From the NCBI GenBank assembly GCA_947631375.1, contig CANRLD010000086.1, positions 1-7,339 of the forward strand: a DNA stretch of 7,339 nucleotides. Reading direction: 5' to 3'. Source of the DNA: an uncultured Methylophaga sp. (GTDB lineage Bacteria; Pseudomonadota; Gammaproteobacteria; Nitrosococcales; Methylophagaceae). A program made the position numbers and the translations under genes. Below, piece by piece: positions 1-6,431 of this stretch; positions within the stretch are counted from its first letter, which is position 1; each line of letters starts with the position of its first letter. Under the pieces are notes generated by a model. That model was not told the origin of the DNA. It worked only from the letters and a program-made list of their open reading frames with translations, and ran no database searches.

Positions 1-129
1 TCAGCAGGTACAGGCCACTTCTATACCACTGATAAAAACAAACGTACCATGCCAGAAAAGATGGAAATCAAAAAGTTTGATCCCGTTATCCGGCAGCACG
101 TTATCTATAAAGAAGCCAAAATCAAATAG
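1..129 (+). CDS. rpmG: 50S ribosomal protein L33, 3' part
   Basis: This is the C-terminal 42 residues of bL33, a small protein of the large ribosomal subunit; the start lies left of the window. Reading from base 1 gives SAGTGHFYTTDKNKR, then a KKFDPVIRQHVIYKEAK-type tail ending in TAG at 127-129. The tail is nearly identical to the E. coli L33 C-terminus; by comparison with that 55-residue protein the window opens at about residue 14, so about 13 residues are missing. In E. coli the gene sits in rpmB-rpmG-mutM. Here mutM is also downstream but separated by four ABC-system genes. An intrinsic terminator follows 23 bases after the stop, so the ribosomal transcript probably ends there. Identification is essentially certain. 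Confidence 0.97.
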   Translation, partial: SAGTGHFYTTDKNKRTMPEKMEIKKFDPVIRQHVIYKEAKIK

Positions 130-152
130 TATTGTTTGTTAATCGCTTCCTC

Positions 153-182
153 AAAAAAACCGCATAATCATGCGGTTTTTTT
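153..182 (+). terminator. Rho-independent terminator after rpmG
   Basis: A GC stem CCGCAT (160-165) pairs with ATGCGG (170-175) around an AATC loop. It is extended by seven A residues (153-159) facing seven T residues (176-182). The result is a 13-bp hairpin ending in a T tract, the classic intrinsic terminator shape. The A tract on the other side makes it structurally able to work in both directions, although no gene reads into it from the right. It should separate rpmG from the ABC operon, which then needs its own promoter between 183 and 350. Confidence 0.92.
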
Positions 183-350
183 GTTTTAACGGCTAAGCTG
201 CGCCGCTACACGGATCGGCTGTATAACAATCGAGCTGTGTATGATGAAACTGTTCAGTGAAAACAGTTATTACTGAGACAGTAGAGTAATTCAGCTACTA
301 TTACTGCAATGGAAGCCATAACTCCACCTGGAACCGTACTATAGAGCCTT
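183..350 (+). other. Non-coding leader between rpmG terminator and ABC operon
   Basis: These 168 bases hold no convincing gene. Because a terminator precedes them, they should contain the operon promoter. Candidate -10 boxes are TATAAC (222-227), TATGAT (240-245) and TACTAT (337-342), but none has a recognisable TTGACA-like partner at 16-18 bases, so no promoter is assigned. TACTAT would place transcription start close to the ATG at 351. The middle holds a dense cluster of inverted repeats (248-306), listed separately. A minimal reading frame, MMKLFSENSYY (241-276), exists but has only a poor ribosome site. Confidence 0.5.
248..306 (+). repeat. Cluster of inverted repeats with alternative pairings
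   Basis: AACTGTT (248-254) is the exact inverse complement of AACAGTT (262-268). TACTG (271-275) pairs with CAGTA (279-283) over a 3-base loop. CAGTA (279-283) can instead pair with a second TACTG (302-306), stacked on AGTA (285-288) with TACT (296-299). The last two hairpins exclude each other. The octamer TATTACTG occurs at both 268-275 and 299-306. There is no T tract after the last hairpin, so it is not a simple intrinsic terminator. It could be a regulatory leader structure or an operator-like cluster; chance is possible in short AT-leaning repeats. No known riboswitch was recognised. Confidence 0.4.
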
Positions 351-1292
351 ATGACAATATTGCTGGAAGCACGAAATCTTAGCCGCCAATATGGCGCGAC
401 CATGGCGGTGCAACAGATTGACATCACGGTAAAACGTGGCGAAATCCTCGGGTTTCTCGGCCCCAACGGTGCCGGCAAAAGCACCACGATGAACATGCTT
501 AGCGGTAATCTGGCACCCAGTTATGGAGAAATTCGTATCAATGGGTTTGATTTATTTTCAGATCCTGAATCAGCCAAGGCCCAGCTCGGTTACTTGCCGG
601 AAAGCCCGCCCTTATATCGTGAGCTGACCGTCAGCGAATACCTACATCACTGCGCTAGGCTGAATGGACTGCGGGGTAAATCTTTAAAAACCGCTGTTGA
701 TCTGGTGGTGGAACGTTGTGGTCTGGGCGATGTCAGCAGGCGACTTATTGGCCAACTCTCTAAAGGCTATCAACAACGTACCGGTATCGCGCAAGCCATT
801 GTGCATCGTCCAGCGGTGGTGATTCTGGATGAACCGACTTCCGCTCTCGATCCCGTGCAAATCCGCCAAATCCGTGAGCTGATTCGTGAAATTGCCAATG
901 AACACAGCGTTATTCTCTCGACCCATATCCTGCCGGAAGTCGACATGCTCTGCGATCAGGTACAAATTATCAGCAAAGGCAAAGTGGTCTTTGCTGACAG
1001 TCTGGAGGCTTTACATCAAAAACGGCGTAATAACAGCCTTAATGTCACCATGTTAAATCTACCACCAGCCGAAGTGCTCGCCACATTACCCGGCGTTACC
1101 GCTATCGAACAGCTCTCGGCGCAGCAAGTCAGATTACATTACCTGGCGGAAAATGCGCCTACCCAGCAGTTGTTAGCAGCGGCGGTAAACGGACAGTGGC
1201 AACTACAGGAATTGATACACGAACAGGATTCGCTGGAAGATATTTTCATGGAACTGATTAACAGTGAAACACAGCGGCGAGGAAAAGATTAA
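351..1292 (+). CDS. ABC transporter ATP-binding protein, GldA type
   Basis: This 313-residue protein is the cytoplasmic ATPase of an ABC-2 type transporter, hydrolysing ATP to drive the permease encoded next. Walker A is GPNGAGKST (37-45). The Q-loop region reads GYLPESPPLY (80-89), with Glu where many ABC proteins have Gln; this YLPE.PPLY form is usual for the GldA/CcmA-like branch. The signature is LSKGYQQR (136-143), Walker B is VVILDEPT (156-163), the D-loop SALD follows, and the switch His is H192 in STH. Residues from about 220 to the end form a C-terminal extension typical of ABC-2 ATPases. The ATG is chosen because an in-frame TAG lies at 342-344 and the N-terminus aligns with the family; the ribosome site is weak (TAGAG at 342-346). 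The stop overlaps the permease start by one base. Fold and role are certain; the transported substrate is unknown. Confidence 0.93.
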   Translation: MTILLEARNLSRQYGATMAVQQIDITVKRGEILGFLGPNGAGKSTTMNMLSGNLAPSYGEIRINGFDLFSDPESAKAQLGYLPESPPLYRELTVSEYLHHCARLNGLRGKSLKTAVDLVVERCGLGDVSRRLIGQLSKGYQQRTGIAQAIVHRPAVVILDEPTSALDPVQIRQIRELIREIANEHSVILSTHILPEVDMLCDQVQIISKGKVVFADSLEALHQKRRNNSLNVTMLNLPPAEVLATLPGVTAIEQLSAQQVRLHYLAENAPTQQLLAAAVNGQWQLQELIHEQDSLEDIFMELINSETQRRGKD

Positions 1293-2041
1293 TGTGGTGC
1301 ATCGCCCGGCTGGAAGCAGCCCGCTTATTTTTATCCGCTTTCGCTTGGATCATGCTGGCACTGGTACAGTTTTTACTGTCTTACCTGTTTCTGAGTCATC
1401 TGGATTACTTTGTGCAGATCCAGGGACAAATGTCTGCCATTCCCGGCGCGCCCGGTGTCACTGAAATGATTATTGCGCCGTTACTGAATAATGCGGCGTT
1501 GATATTGTTACTTATCGTGCCATTTATCACCATGCGCGCCTTTGCTGAAGAACGCCGAAATCAAAGCCTGTCACTGCTGATGACCGCGCCACTCTCTGCC
1601 GGCCAGATTGTGCTTGGCAAATATCTGGCTTATCTGTCATTTTTTACAGTACAGCTGCTACTGCTTGTCTTGATGCCACTTGCCTTGCTTGCTGGTGCTG
1701 CGATTGACTTGTATCAGCTTAGCGCTGGCATGCTCGGCCTGCTGTTATTGATAGCCGCTTTTACAGCCGCCGGGATGTTTATTTCCTCGCTCACCACTCA
1801 GCCAATCATCGCTGCCGTGATGACTTTCTGCCTGCTGTTTTTACTATGGATTATTGACTTTACAACGAGCAGCAGTGTTGTCGGTCAAACCAACTGGCTG
1901 GGCTGGCTGTCGCTATTAGGACATTTTCAACCGCTACTGAGTGGCCAGATCCATAGCATGGATCTGAGTTTTTTTATCCTGTTTTGCAGCGTATTTATAT
2001 TAATGACTGTCCGCCGCCTTGATGCCATGAGGTTCAACTAA
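1292..2041 (+). CDS. ABC-2 type permease, GldF-like
   Basis: This 249-residue inner-membrane protein has about six hydrophobic segments: near 14-35, in the 60s-70s, 108-135, 142-165, 170-190 and 220-240. It would form the membrane channel energised by the upstream ATPase. The stretch MRAFAEERRNQSLSLLMTAP followed by LSAGQIVLGKYLA is the cytoplasmic coupling-region pattern of ABC-2 permeases of the GldF group (family: FAEERR.GT.ELL.TAP). The loop after the first segment, with AIPGAPGVTEMI, is also seen in this group. The start ATG overlaps the TAA of the ATPase gene (TAATG), and GAGG (1279-1282) lies nine bases upstream, indicating translational coupling. Its own stop overlaps the next gene's ATG in the same manner. 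Length is normal for the family. Substrate is unknown. Confidence 0.9.
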   Translation: MWCIARLEAARLFLSAFAWIMLALVQFLLSYLFLSHLDYFVQIQGQMSAIPGAPGVTEMIIAPLLNNAALILLLIVPFITMRAFAEERRNQSLSLLMTAPLSAGQIVLGKYLAYLSFFTVQLLLLVLMPLALLAGAAIDLYQLSAGMLGLLLLIAAFTAAGMFISSLTTQPIIAAVMTFCLLFLLWIIDFTTSSSVVGQTNWLGWLSLLGHFQPLLSGQIHSMDLSFFILFCSVFILMTVRRLDAMRFN

Positions 2042-3408
2042 TGAAGGTAAGTCGTGGCTTGAAGTATCAGCACCGTCTGCAACAGCTGATTTTTTATGGC
2101 CTGTTACTGATTGTTGTTGCCAGTGTCGCGGTATTGTCACATCGTTATGACTTCACAGCAGACTGGACGGCCAATCATCGACACAGCCTGTCACCCGCCA
2201 CAATAGAACTGCTGGAAATACTGGACAGCCCAGTGACGATTGAGGTGTTCATCAGCCCAGGGCATGGCTATCAGCAAGCTATTGAAAGTTTGTTGGGTCG
2301 CTATCAGCAACACAGTACGCAACTACAAATTCGCTATATCGATCCCGTCACTCAGCCGCAGCGGGTGCGTGAACTGGCGATTCAGCAACAGGCTGAAATG
2401 GTCGTTTCCGGGCAACAAGGGCAGCAACATGTACTGGATTTATCAGAACAATCGCTGAGCAATGCCATCATTAACGTCAGCCGCCACACCCTGCCAACAC
2501 TGATCTTTATTACCGGGCATGGCGAGCGCGATATTGTCGGCGATAACAGTTTTGATATGGCGCAGTGGCGTCATCAGCTCAGCGTGATCGGCTTTGATGT
2601 GCAGTCTCTCTCCATCCAGGATGCCGCCCAGCATTCGAATACTGATGATAATGCTGTCTGGGTCATTGCCAGCTCACAACAGCTATGGCCAGCCGCGGAT
2701 ATAGCGATTTTGCAAAACCATCTGCAACAGGGCGGTAATTTACTGTGGCTCAGCGAACCAGAAACAGATATAGGCTTAAGCTCAATAAGTGAACAACTTA
2801 ATCTGAACTTTATACCCGGCACGATTATCGATCCGAATGCCGGCAAACTCGGGCTTGAAGATCCGCGTTTTGTCATCGTGACAGATTATGCTAATCATCC
2901 CGTCACCAGCACCTTGTCCAGTGTCACCTTGTTGCCGATCGCCCATGCCATCCAGATAGCGGATACGACATCAGACTGGCAAGCCACTGAACTTATGCAA
3001 TCGCAGAGTGACAGCTGGTCAGCATTGGGACAGTTAACACCGCAGCAACCGGAAACCGTCTTGTTTGATGAAGCGCTGGATATTCCCGGTCCGTTACTAC
3101 TCGGCGTGTTATTGGAAAGATCCATTAGCAAAAATCAGCAGCAGCGAGTTGCTGTGCTCGGTGACGGGGACTTTGTCTCCAACCTCTACCTCGGCAACGC
3201 TGCCAATCTTGAACTGGCGATGGCACTGACCAACTGGCTGGCAGCGGATGATAAGGCCATCCAAATCCCGCTTATTAAAACAGCCGATAGCCAGCTGCTA
3301 CTAAGCGAACTTCAGGCACTACTGATCGGCTTTGGCTTTTTACTGTTCCTGCCACTGACGTTATTGATGATTGGTATCGGCTTCTGGTGGAGTAGAAAAC
3401 GGCGATGA
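2041..3408 (+). CDS. GldG-family auxiliary protein of an ABC system
   Basis: This 455-residue protein resembles the GldG / ABC-type transport auxiliary component family. It has a hydrophobic N-terminal segment (about 14-33), a long soluble part, and a C-terminal hydrophobic segment (about 426-450) followed by the positively charged SRKRR. It is therefore probably anchored at both ends with the middle in the periplasm. Family-type marks are RHSLSPATIELLEIL after the first anchor, PVTIEVFISP (64-73), the TGHGER motif (158-163) and GGNLLWLSEPE (231-241). The family's biochemical role is not established; it is thought to be a partner of the GldA/GldF transporter. GAGG (2029-2032) sits eight bases before the ATG, which overlaps the permease stop by one base. 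The 3' end overlaps the next gene by four bases (ATGA). Family assignment is good; function is inference. Confidence 0.85.
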   Translation: MKVSRGLKYQHRLQQLIFYGLLLIVVASVAVLSHRYDFTADWTANHRHSLSPATIELLEILDSPVTIEVFISPGHGYQQAIESLLGRYQQHSTQLQIRYIDPVTQPQRVRELAIQQQAEMVVSGQQGQQHVLDLSEQSLSNAIINVSRHTLPTLIFITGHGERDIVGDNSFDMAQWRHQLSVIGFDVQSLSIQDAAQHSNTDDNAVWVIASSQQLWPAADIAILQNHLQQGGNLLWLSEPETDIGLSSISEQLNLNFIPGTIIDPNAGKLGLEDPRFVIVTDYANHPVTSTLSSVTLLPIAHAIQIADTTSDWQATELMQSQSDSWSALGQLTPQQPETVLFDEALDIPGPLLLGVLLERSISKNQQQRVAVLGDGDFVSNLYLGNAANLELAMALTNWLAADDKAIQIPLIKTADSQLLLSELQALLIGFGFLLFLPLTLLMIGIGFWWSRKRR

Positions 3409-4271
3409 AAAGCACTTATCTGACCAATCTGCTCTTACTGGCTATCGCCATTCTTCTGCTGTGGCTAATGACCAATTCGCGACAGCCGCAACACGCTGGC
3501 AGCCTTGCCGATAGCTTCAGCAGTGAATCGATAAACCATATTGCAATCCATCGTCCTGATCAGCAAGACATTGTGCTCCACTACGAAGAGCAATGGCAGT
3601 TAGTTCAGCCAATAAACGCCAGAGCCAACCAGACACGTATCAACCTGCTGTTAAACCTGTTGAAACAGCCGATTCAACAGACAATCCCTGTTACTGACAG
3701 CACCAATCTGGCCGACTTTGGCCTGCGGCCCCCCACTGTCAGCGTGCAATTTAACCAGCACAACATTGCTTTTGGCGATACAGAACCGTTAACTGGCTAT
3801 CGCTATATTGCACACCAGCACACCCTCTATTTACTTGACGACGATACTTCGCCACTGCTCACAGCCAGTGCCGGCAGTTTTATTGATAACCGTTTATTGC
3901 CCCAGGAAAAGCAGATAAAAGCGCTACATTTGCCCGCGCTACTGACGCAAGCAGGACAGCAAAGCAACAAACTATCGCTCTATCAACATGATGGCAGCTG
4001 GAAAACTGAAGCCGGAAGTCGCTCTCAAGATGCCTTGCAGCAATTAGTGCAAAGCTGGCAGCATGCCTACGCAATGCAAGTCGTCATTGCGCCGGGCGCT
4101 GTTCCTGCTGACAATCCGGCGCAGGTACGGATTGAGTACACAGACCAGTCACAAAGCCGCTTTTTTGTCACGCGCAGTGATAGCAACCTCATTCTGTTTG
4201 ATCCCGAGTTAGCATTACAATACGTCTTCCCAGTAACAATGTATGACACTCTCTTTTGGTTAAATGATTGA
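3405..4271 (+). CDS. DUF4340-like membrane-anchored protein
   Basis: This 288-residue protein has a single N-terminal hydrophobic segment (about 7-23, TNLLLLAIAILLLWLM) and then a soluble, probably periplasmic, domain. The body follows the DUF4340 pattern: a W.LV.P motif (WQLVQP, 64-69), a short helix rich in Leu (80-87), LADFGL..P (102-110) and FGDTEPLTGYRYI (123-135), then a strand LYLLDDD. Such proteins commonly lie next to GldG-type genes, as here, and are assumed to belong to the same membrane complex. No catalytic motif is visible. The start ATG overlaps the GldG-like stop as ATGA, with GGAG (3389-3392) twelve bases upstream. The gene ends two bases before mutM. The family call rests on pattern memory; the reaction or ligand is unknown. 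Confidence 0.75.
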   Translation: MKSTYLTNLLLLAIAILLLWLMTNSRQPQHAGSLADSFSSESINHIAIHRPDQQDIVLHYEEQWQLVQPINARANQTRINLLLNLLKQPIQQTIPVTDSTNLADFGLRPPTVSVQFNQHNIAFGDTEPLTGYRYIAHQHTLYLLDDDTSPLLTASAGSFIDNRLLPQEKQIKALHLPALLTQAGQQSNKLSLYQHDGSWKTEAGSRSQDALQQLVQSWQHAYAMQVVIAPGAVPADNPAQVRIEYTDQSQSRFFVTRSDSNLILFDPELALQYVFPVTMYDTLFWLND

Positions 4272-4273
4272 CG

Positions 4274-5086
4274 ATGCCCGAGTTACCCGAAGTTGAAACC
4301 ACCCGCCGCGGTATCGCGCCCTACATTGAGAACAAACTGGTAACACAGGTCGTCATCCGCAACCCGCGTTTGCGCTGGCCGGTTACGACTGGACTGAATG
4401 AAAAACTGAGCGGTCAGCGTATTCAAACTGTCAGCCGCCGGGCAAAATATCTGCTGCTGACTACCGCTACCGGCACCCTGCTTATTCATCTCGGCATGTC
4501 AGGCAGTTTGCGCCTTCTCAGCAGCTATCAACCGCCAGCAAAACACGATCATATTGATATTGTCTTTGATGATGATCTTATCTTGCGGTTCACCGATCCA
4601 CGCCGATTTGGTGCAGCTTTATGGACAACAGAACCGCCATCACAACACCCGCTGTTAAATCATCTGGGACCAGAGCCGCTGGATACTACATTTGATGCCA
4701 GCTATTTATTACACCGCAGCCGCAAGCGGCAAGTCAGTATTAAAACATTCATCATGAATGCCGCCATTGTGGTCGGTGTCGGCAATATTTATGCAAGTGA
4801 ATCACTGTTTATCGCCGGCATACATCCCAAGCAGATCGCGGCAAAACTCACAGCAGAACAAGCAGAAAAACTGGTTAACGCCATCAAACTGACGCTGCAA
4901 AAAGCAATTGCCGCTGGTGGAACAACATTACGTGATTTTCGTGACAGTGAAGGTAAGCCGGGTTATTTTGCGCAGGAATTATGGGTTTACGGACGACACG
5001 ATCAGCCGTGTAAACAATGCGGTCATCCCATTGAGTTGATTCGTCAGGCACAGCGGGCAACCTATTTCTGCCCACACTGTCAGTGA
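4274..5086 (+). CDS. mutM: Formamidopyrimidine-DNA glycosylase (Fpg)
   Basis: MutM removes oxidised purines such as 8-oxoguanine and FapyG from DNA and cuts the strand by beta/delta elimination, in base excision repair. The protein is 270 residues (E. coli 269). The start must be the ATG at 4274: after Met removal the chain begins PELPEVE, and the exposed Pro is the catalytic nucleophile with Glu next to it. An in-frame TTG at 4268 would bury this Pro. Lys58 in SRRAKYLLL is the conserved beta-hairpin lysine. HLGMSG and DPRRFG carry the residues that fill the gap left by the flipped base. VGNIYASE is the helix-two-turn-helix motif. The C-terminal zinc finger has Cys246, 249, 266 and 269. No good ribosome site is seen; the gene begins two bases after the DUF4340-like stop, so re-initiation is likely. 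It ends 11 bases from a convergent cytochrome gene. Confidence 0.97.
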   Translation: MPELPEVETTRRGIAPYIENKLVTQVVIRNPRLRWPVTTGLNEKLSGQRIQTVSRRAKYLLLTTATGTLLIHLGMSGSLRLLSSYQPPAKHDHIDIVFDDDLILRFTDPRRFGAALWTTEPPSQHPLLNHLGPEPLDTTFDASYLLHRSRKRQVSIKTFIMNAAIVVGVGNIYASESLFIAGIHPKQIAAKLTAEQAEKLVNAIKLTLQKAIAAGGTTLRDFRDSEGKPGYFAQELWVYGRHDQPCKQCGHPIELIRQAQRATYFCPHCQ

Positions 5087-5097
5087 TGCACTAGATG

Positions 5098-5385
5098 TTA
5101 TTGCACGGAAAAATACTCAGCCAACGCCCGAATTTCGTCTTCGCTGTAGGCAGCGGCATGATGCTGCATAACACTTGCCTCGCGTTGACCACTCGCAAAG
5201 TCGTGCATCTGCTGGATAAAATAAGCGGGTTTCAAACCGGCCAGGCTTGGCATTTCGCTGCTGACGCTATGACCATTGGTTCCATGACAGGCCGCACAAG
5301 TTGATGCCAATAGCGCGATAGAGGATTGTGCATACCCCCCGCCTGTCAGCGTCAGTAACCCTAAAAAAACCAGCGTTTTTTTCAT
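5098..5385 (-). CDS. Small exported monohaem cytochrome c
   Basis: This 95-residue protein starts with a signal peptide (MKKTLVFLGLLTLTGGGYA, cleavage expected after Ala19), so it acts in the periplasm as an electron carrier. The haem site is CAACH (30-34). Met73 in ASVMQHH is the likely second axial ligand, since it precedes YSEDEIRALAEYF, the closing helix of class I cytochromes c. The order CAACHG.NGHS, PSLAG, YFIQQM and FASGQRE resembles cytochrome c553/c4 halves and the cytochrome subunit of flavocytochrome c sulfide dehydrogenase, but no flavoprotein gene is nearby. A strong ribosome site AAGAGGGAG (5388-5396, minus strand) precedes the ATG. It is convergent with mutM, with no terminator in the 11-base gap, and divergent from rluD. 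The redox partner is unknown. Confidence 0.9.
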   Translation of the reverse strand: MKKTLVFLGLLTLTGGGYAQSSIALLASTCAACHGTNGHSVSSEMPSLAGLKPAYFIQQMHDFASGQREASVMQHHAAAYSEDEIRALAEYFSVQ

Positions 5386-5465
5386 GACTCCCTCTTGCAG
5401 CTATACTTCACGGCGACTTGACCCGCTACGTTATAATAGCCAATCTATTTTTTGAAAAGTCCATT
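5386..5465. promoter_or_regulatory. Shared divergent promoter region, cytochrome c / rluD
   Basis: These 80 bases separate two genes reading outward, so promoters for both are expected. On the plus strand TATAAT (5432-5437) is a perfect -10 box, 28 bases before the rluD ATG, but the best -35 candidate, TTCACG (5407-5412), is poor and 19 bases away. TTGACC (5418-5423) is a good hexamer but only 8 bases from the -10. On the minus strand the same bases read TATTATAAC, which offers an overlapping -10 candidate for the cytochrome gene. GAAAAG (5454-5459) is a weak rluD ribosome site, six bases before the ATG. The -10 on the plus strand is fairly convincing; the rest is tentative. Confidence 0.55.
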
Positions 5466-6431
5466 ATGACTGAGATTATCAAGTTAGACGCCGTTATTCC
5501 CGAATCATTACATGGCCTGCGTCTGGATCAAGCATTAGCCCAGTTATTTTCAGAATACTCCCGTGGACAACTCAGCAAATGGATAAAAGCCGGCGATGTT
5601 TTGCTCAATCAGCAAGCTTGCCGCCCCAAAGATACCGTTAAGGTTAATGATCAGGTCGCAATTACCGCACAACAGCTCACTACCAACGATCATTGGGAGG
5701 CCGAAGCAATTGATCTCGATATTGTTTATGAAGATGATGAACTGCTGATTATCAATAAACGTGCGGGCATGGTAGTACATCCGGGGGCAGGTAATCAGCA
5801 TGGCACCATGGTGAATGCACTATTAGCGCATACTCCGCAACTCAGCCAGATCCCCCGTGCCGGAATTGTCCATCGTATTGATAAAGACACCACCGGCTTG
5901 CTTATGGTCGCCAAAACCCTGCAAGCACATCATTCACTCATCAGCCAGTTACAACAACGTACCGTATTACGCGAATATCAGGCGATCATCTGTGGCGTAC
6001 TTGCTGCCGGTGGCAGCGTCAATGCACCAATTGGTCGTCACCATATTGATCGCAAACGCATGGCGGTGACAACAAATGGCAAACCGGCAATCACCCACTA
6101 CCGGGTTGAAAAGCGCTTCCGGGCACATACCCATATTCGCTGCAAACTTGAAACTGGCCGCACTCATCAGATCCGTGTGCATATGGCATATCTTCATCAT
6201 GCACTGTTAGGTGATCCGCTGTACGGTGGCCGTTTTAAAATTCCCAAAGGCATGACAGAAACCTGCTTGCAGGCACTACAAAGCACGCGCCGCCAAGCAC
6301 TGCACGCAGGCTTGCTGGGATTTGATCATCCCGCTACCGGCGAAGCCGTCAGTTGGCAGATCCCAATGCCTGATGATATGCAGCACTTACTGGAACAATT
6401 ACAAACAGATGCCGATCAGGGATTACCGTGA
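5466..6431 (+). CDS. rluD: 23S rRNA pseudouridine synthase RluD
   Basis: RluD converts uridines 1911, 1915 and 1917 (E. coli numbering) in helix 69 of 23S rRNA to pseudouridine, a late step of large-subunit assembly in the cytoplasm. The protein is 321 residues (E. coli 326). An N-terminal S4 RNA-binding domain covers about 17-65 (LRLDQALAQLF, YSRGQLSKWIKAGDVLLNQ). The catalytic motif is HRIDKDTTGLLMVAK with Asp139. Later family motifs are TGRTHQIRVHMAY and LLGDPLYGG. The ATG at 5466 is preferred because it places the catalytic Asp at 139, the same number as in E. coli; an in-frame TTG at 5418 would add 16 residues and overlap the -10 box. The stop overlaps the next start by one base. RluD is preferred over RluC/RluA from the strong match around Asp139 and the length. 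Confidence 0.95.
   Translation: MTEIIKLDAVIPESLHGLRLDQALAQLFSEYSRGQLSKWIKAGDVLLNQQACRPKDTVKVNDQVAITAQQLTTNDHWEAEAIDLDIVYEDDELLIINKRAGMVVHPGAGNQHGTMVNALLAHTPQLSQIPRAGIVHRIDKDTTGLLMVAKTLQAHHSLISQLQQRTVLREYQAIICGVLAAGGSVNAPIGRHHIDRKRMAVTTNGKPAITHYRVEKRFRAHTHIRCKLETGRTHQIRVHMAYLHHALLGDPLYGGRFKIPKGMTETCLQALQSTRRQALHAGLLGFDHPATGEAVSWQIPMPDDMQHLLEQLQTDADQGLP
6418..6422 (+). promoter_or_regulatory. Ribosome-binding site deciding the ChrA-like start
   Basis: AGGGA lies eight bases before the ATG at 6431, inside the last codons of rluD. It fixes the start of the downstream gene and points to translation coupled to rluD, since the two genes share one base (TGATG). Confidence 0.7.

Noticed and set aside
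254..496. 80-codon minus-strand frame over the leader and ABC ATPase start
   Set aside because: It overlaps the Walker A region of the ATPase gene antisense, shows no ribosome site of note and no family likeness.
2574..2876. Open frame of 100 codons on the minus strand inside the GldG-like gene
   Set aside because: It lies wholly within a well-supported plus-strand gene, resembles no family and has unnatural composition; it is an antisense shadow.
351..4271. Calling the ABC system a gliding-motility apparatus
   Set aside because: Only the GldA/F/G-like part is seen; the core gliding and type IX secretion genes are absent and the family occurs in many non-gliding bacteria.
4268..4273. TTG start for mutM two codons upstream of the ATG
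   Set aside because: MutM needs Pro directly after the initiator Met as its catalytic N-terminus; starting at TTG would place Met-Thr-Met before it.
5087..5097. Terminator between mutM and the convergent cytochrome gene
   Set aside because: The 11-base gap holds no inverted repeat or T tract; any termination must occur within the opposing genes.
5418..5437. TTGACC plus TATAAT as one sigma70 promoter
   Set aside because: The hexamers are separated by only 8 bases, far less than the 16-18 needed, so they cannot serve as one promoter.
5418..5465. N-terminal extension of RluD from a TTG codon
   Set aside because: The extension would run through the TATAAT box, has no family counterpart, and would shift the catalytic Asp from 139 to 155.
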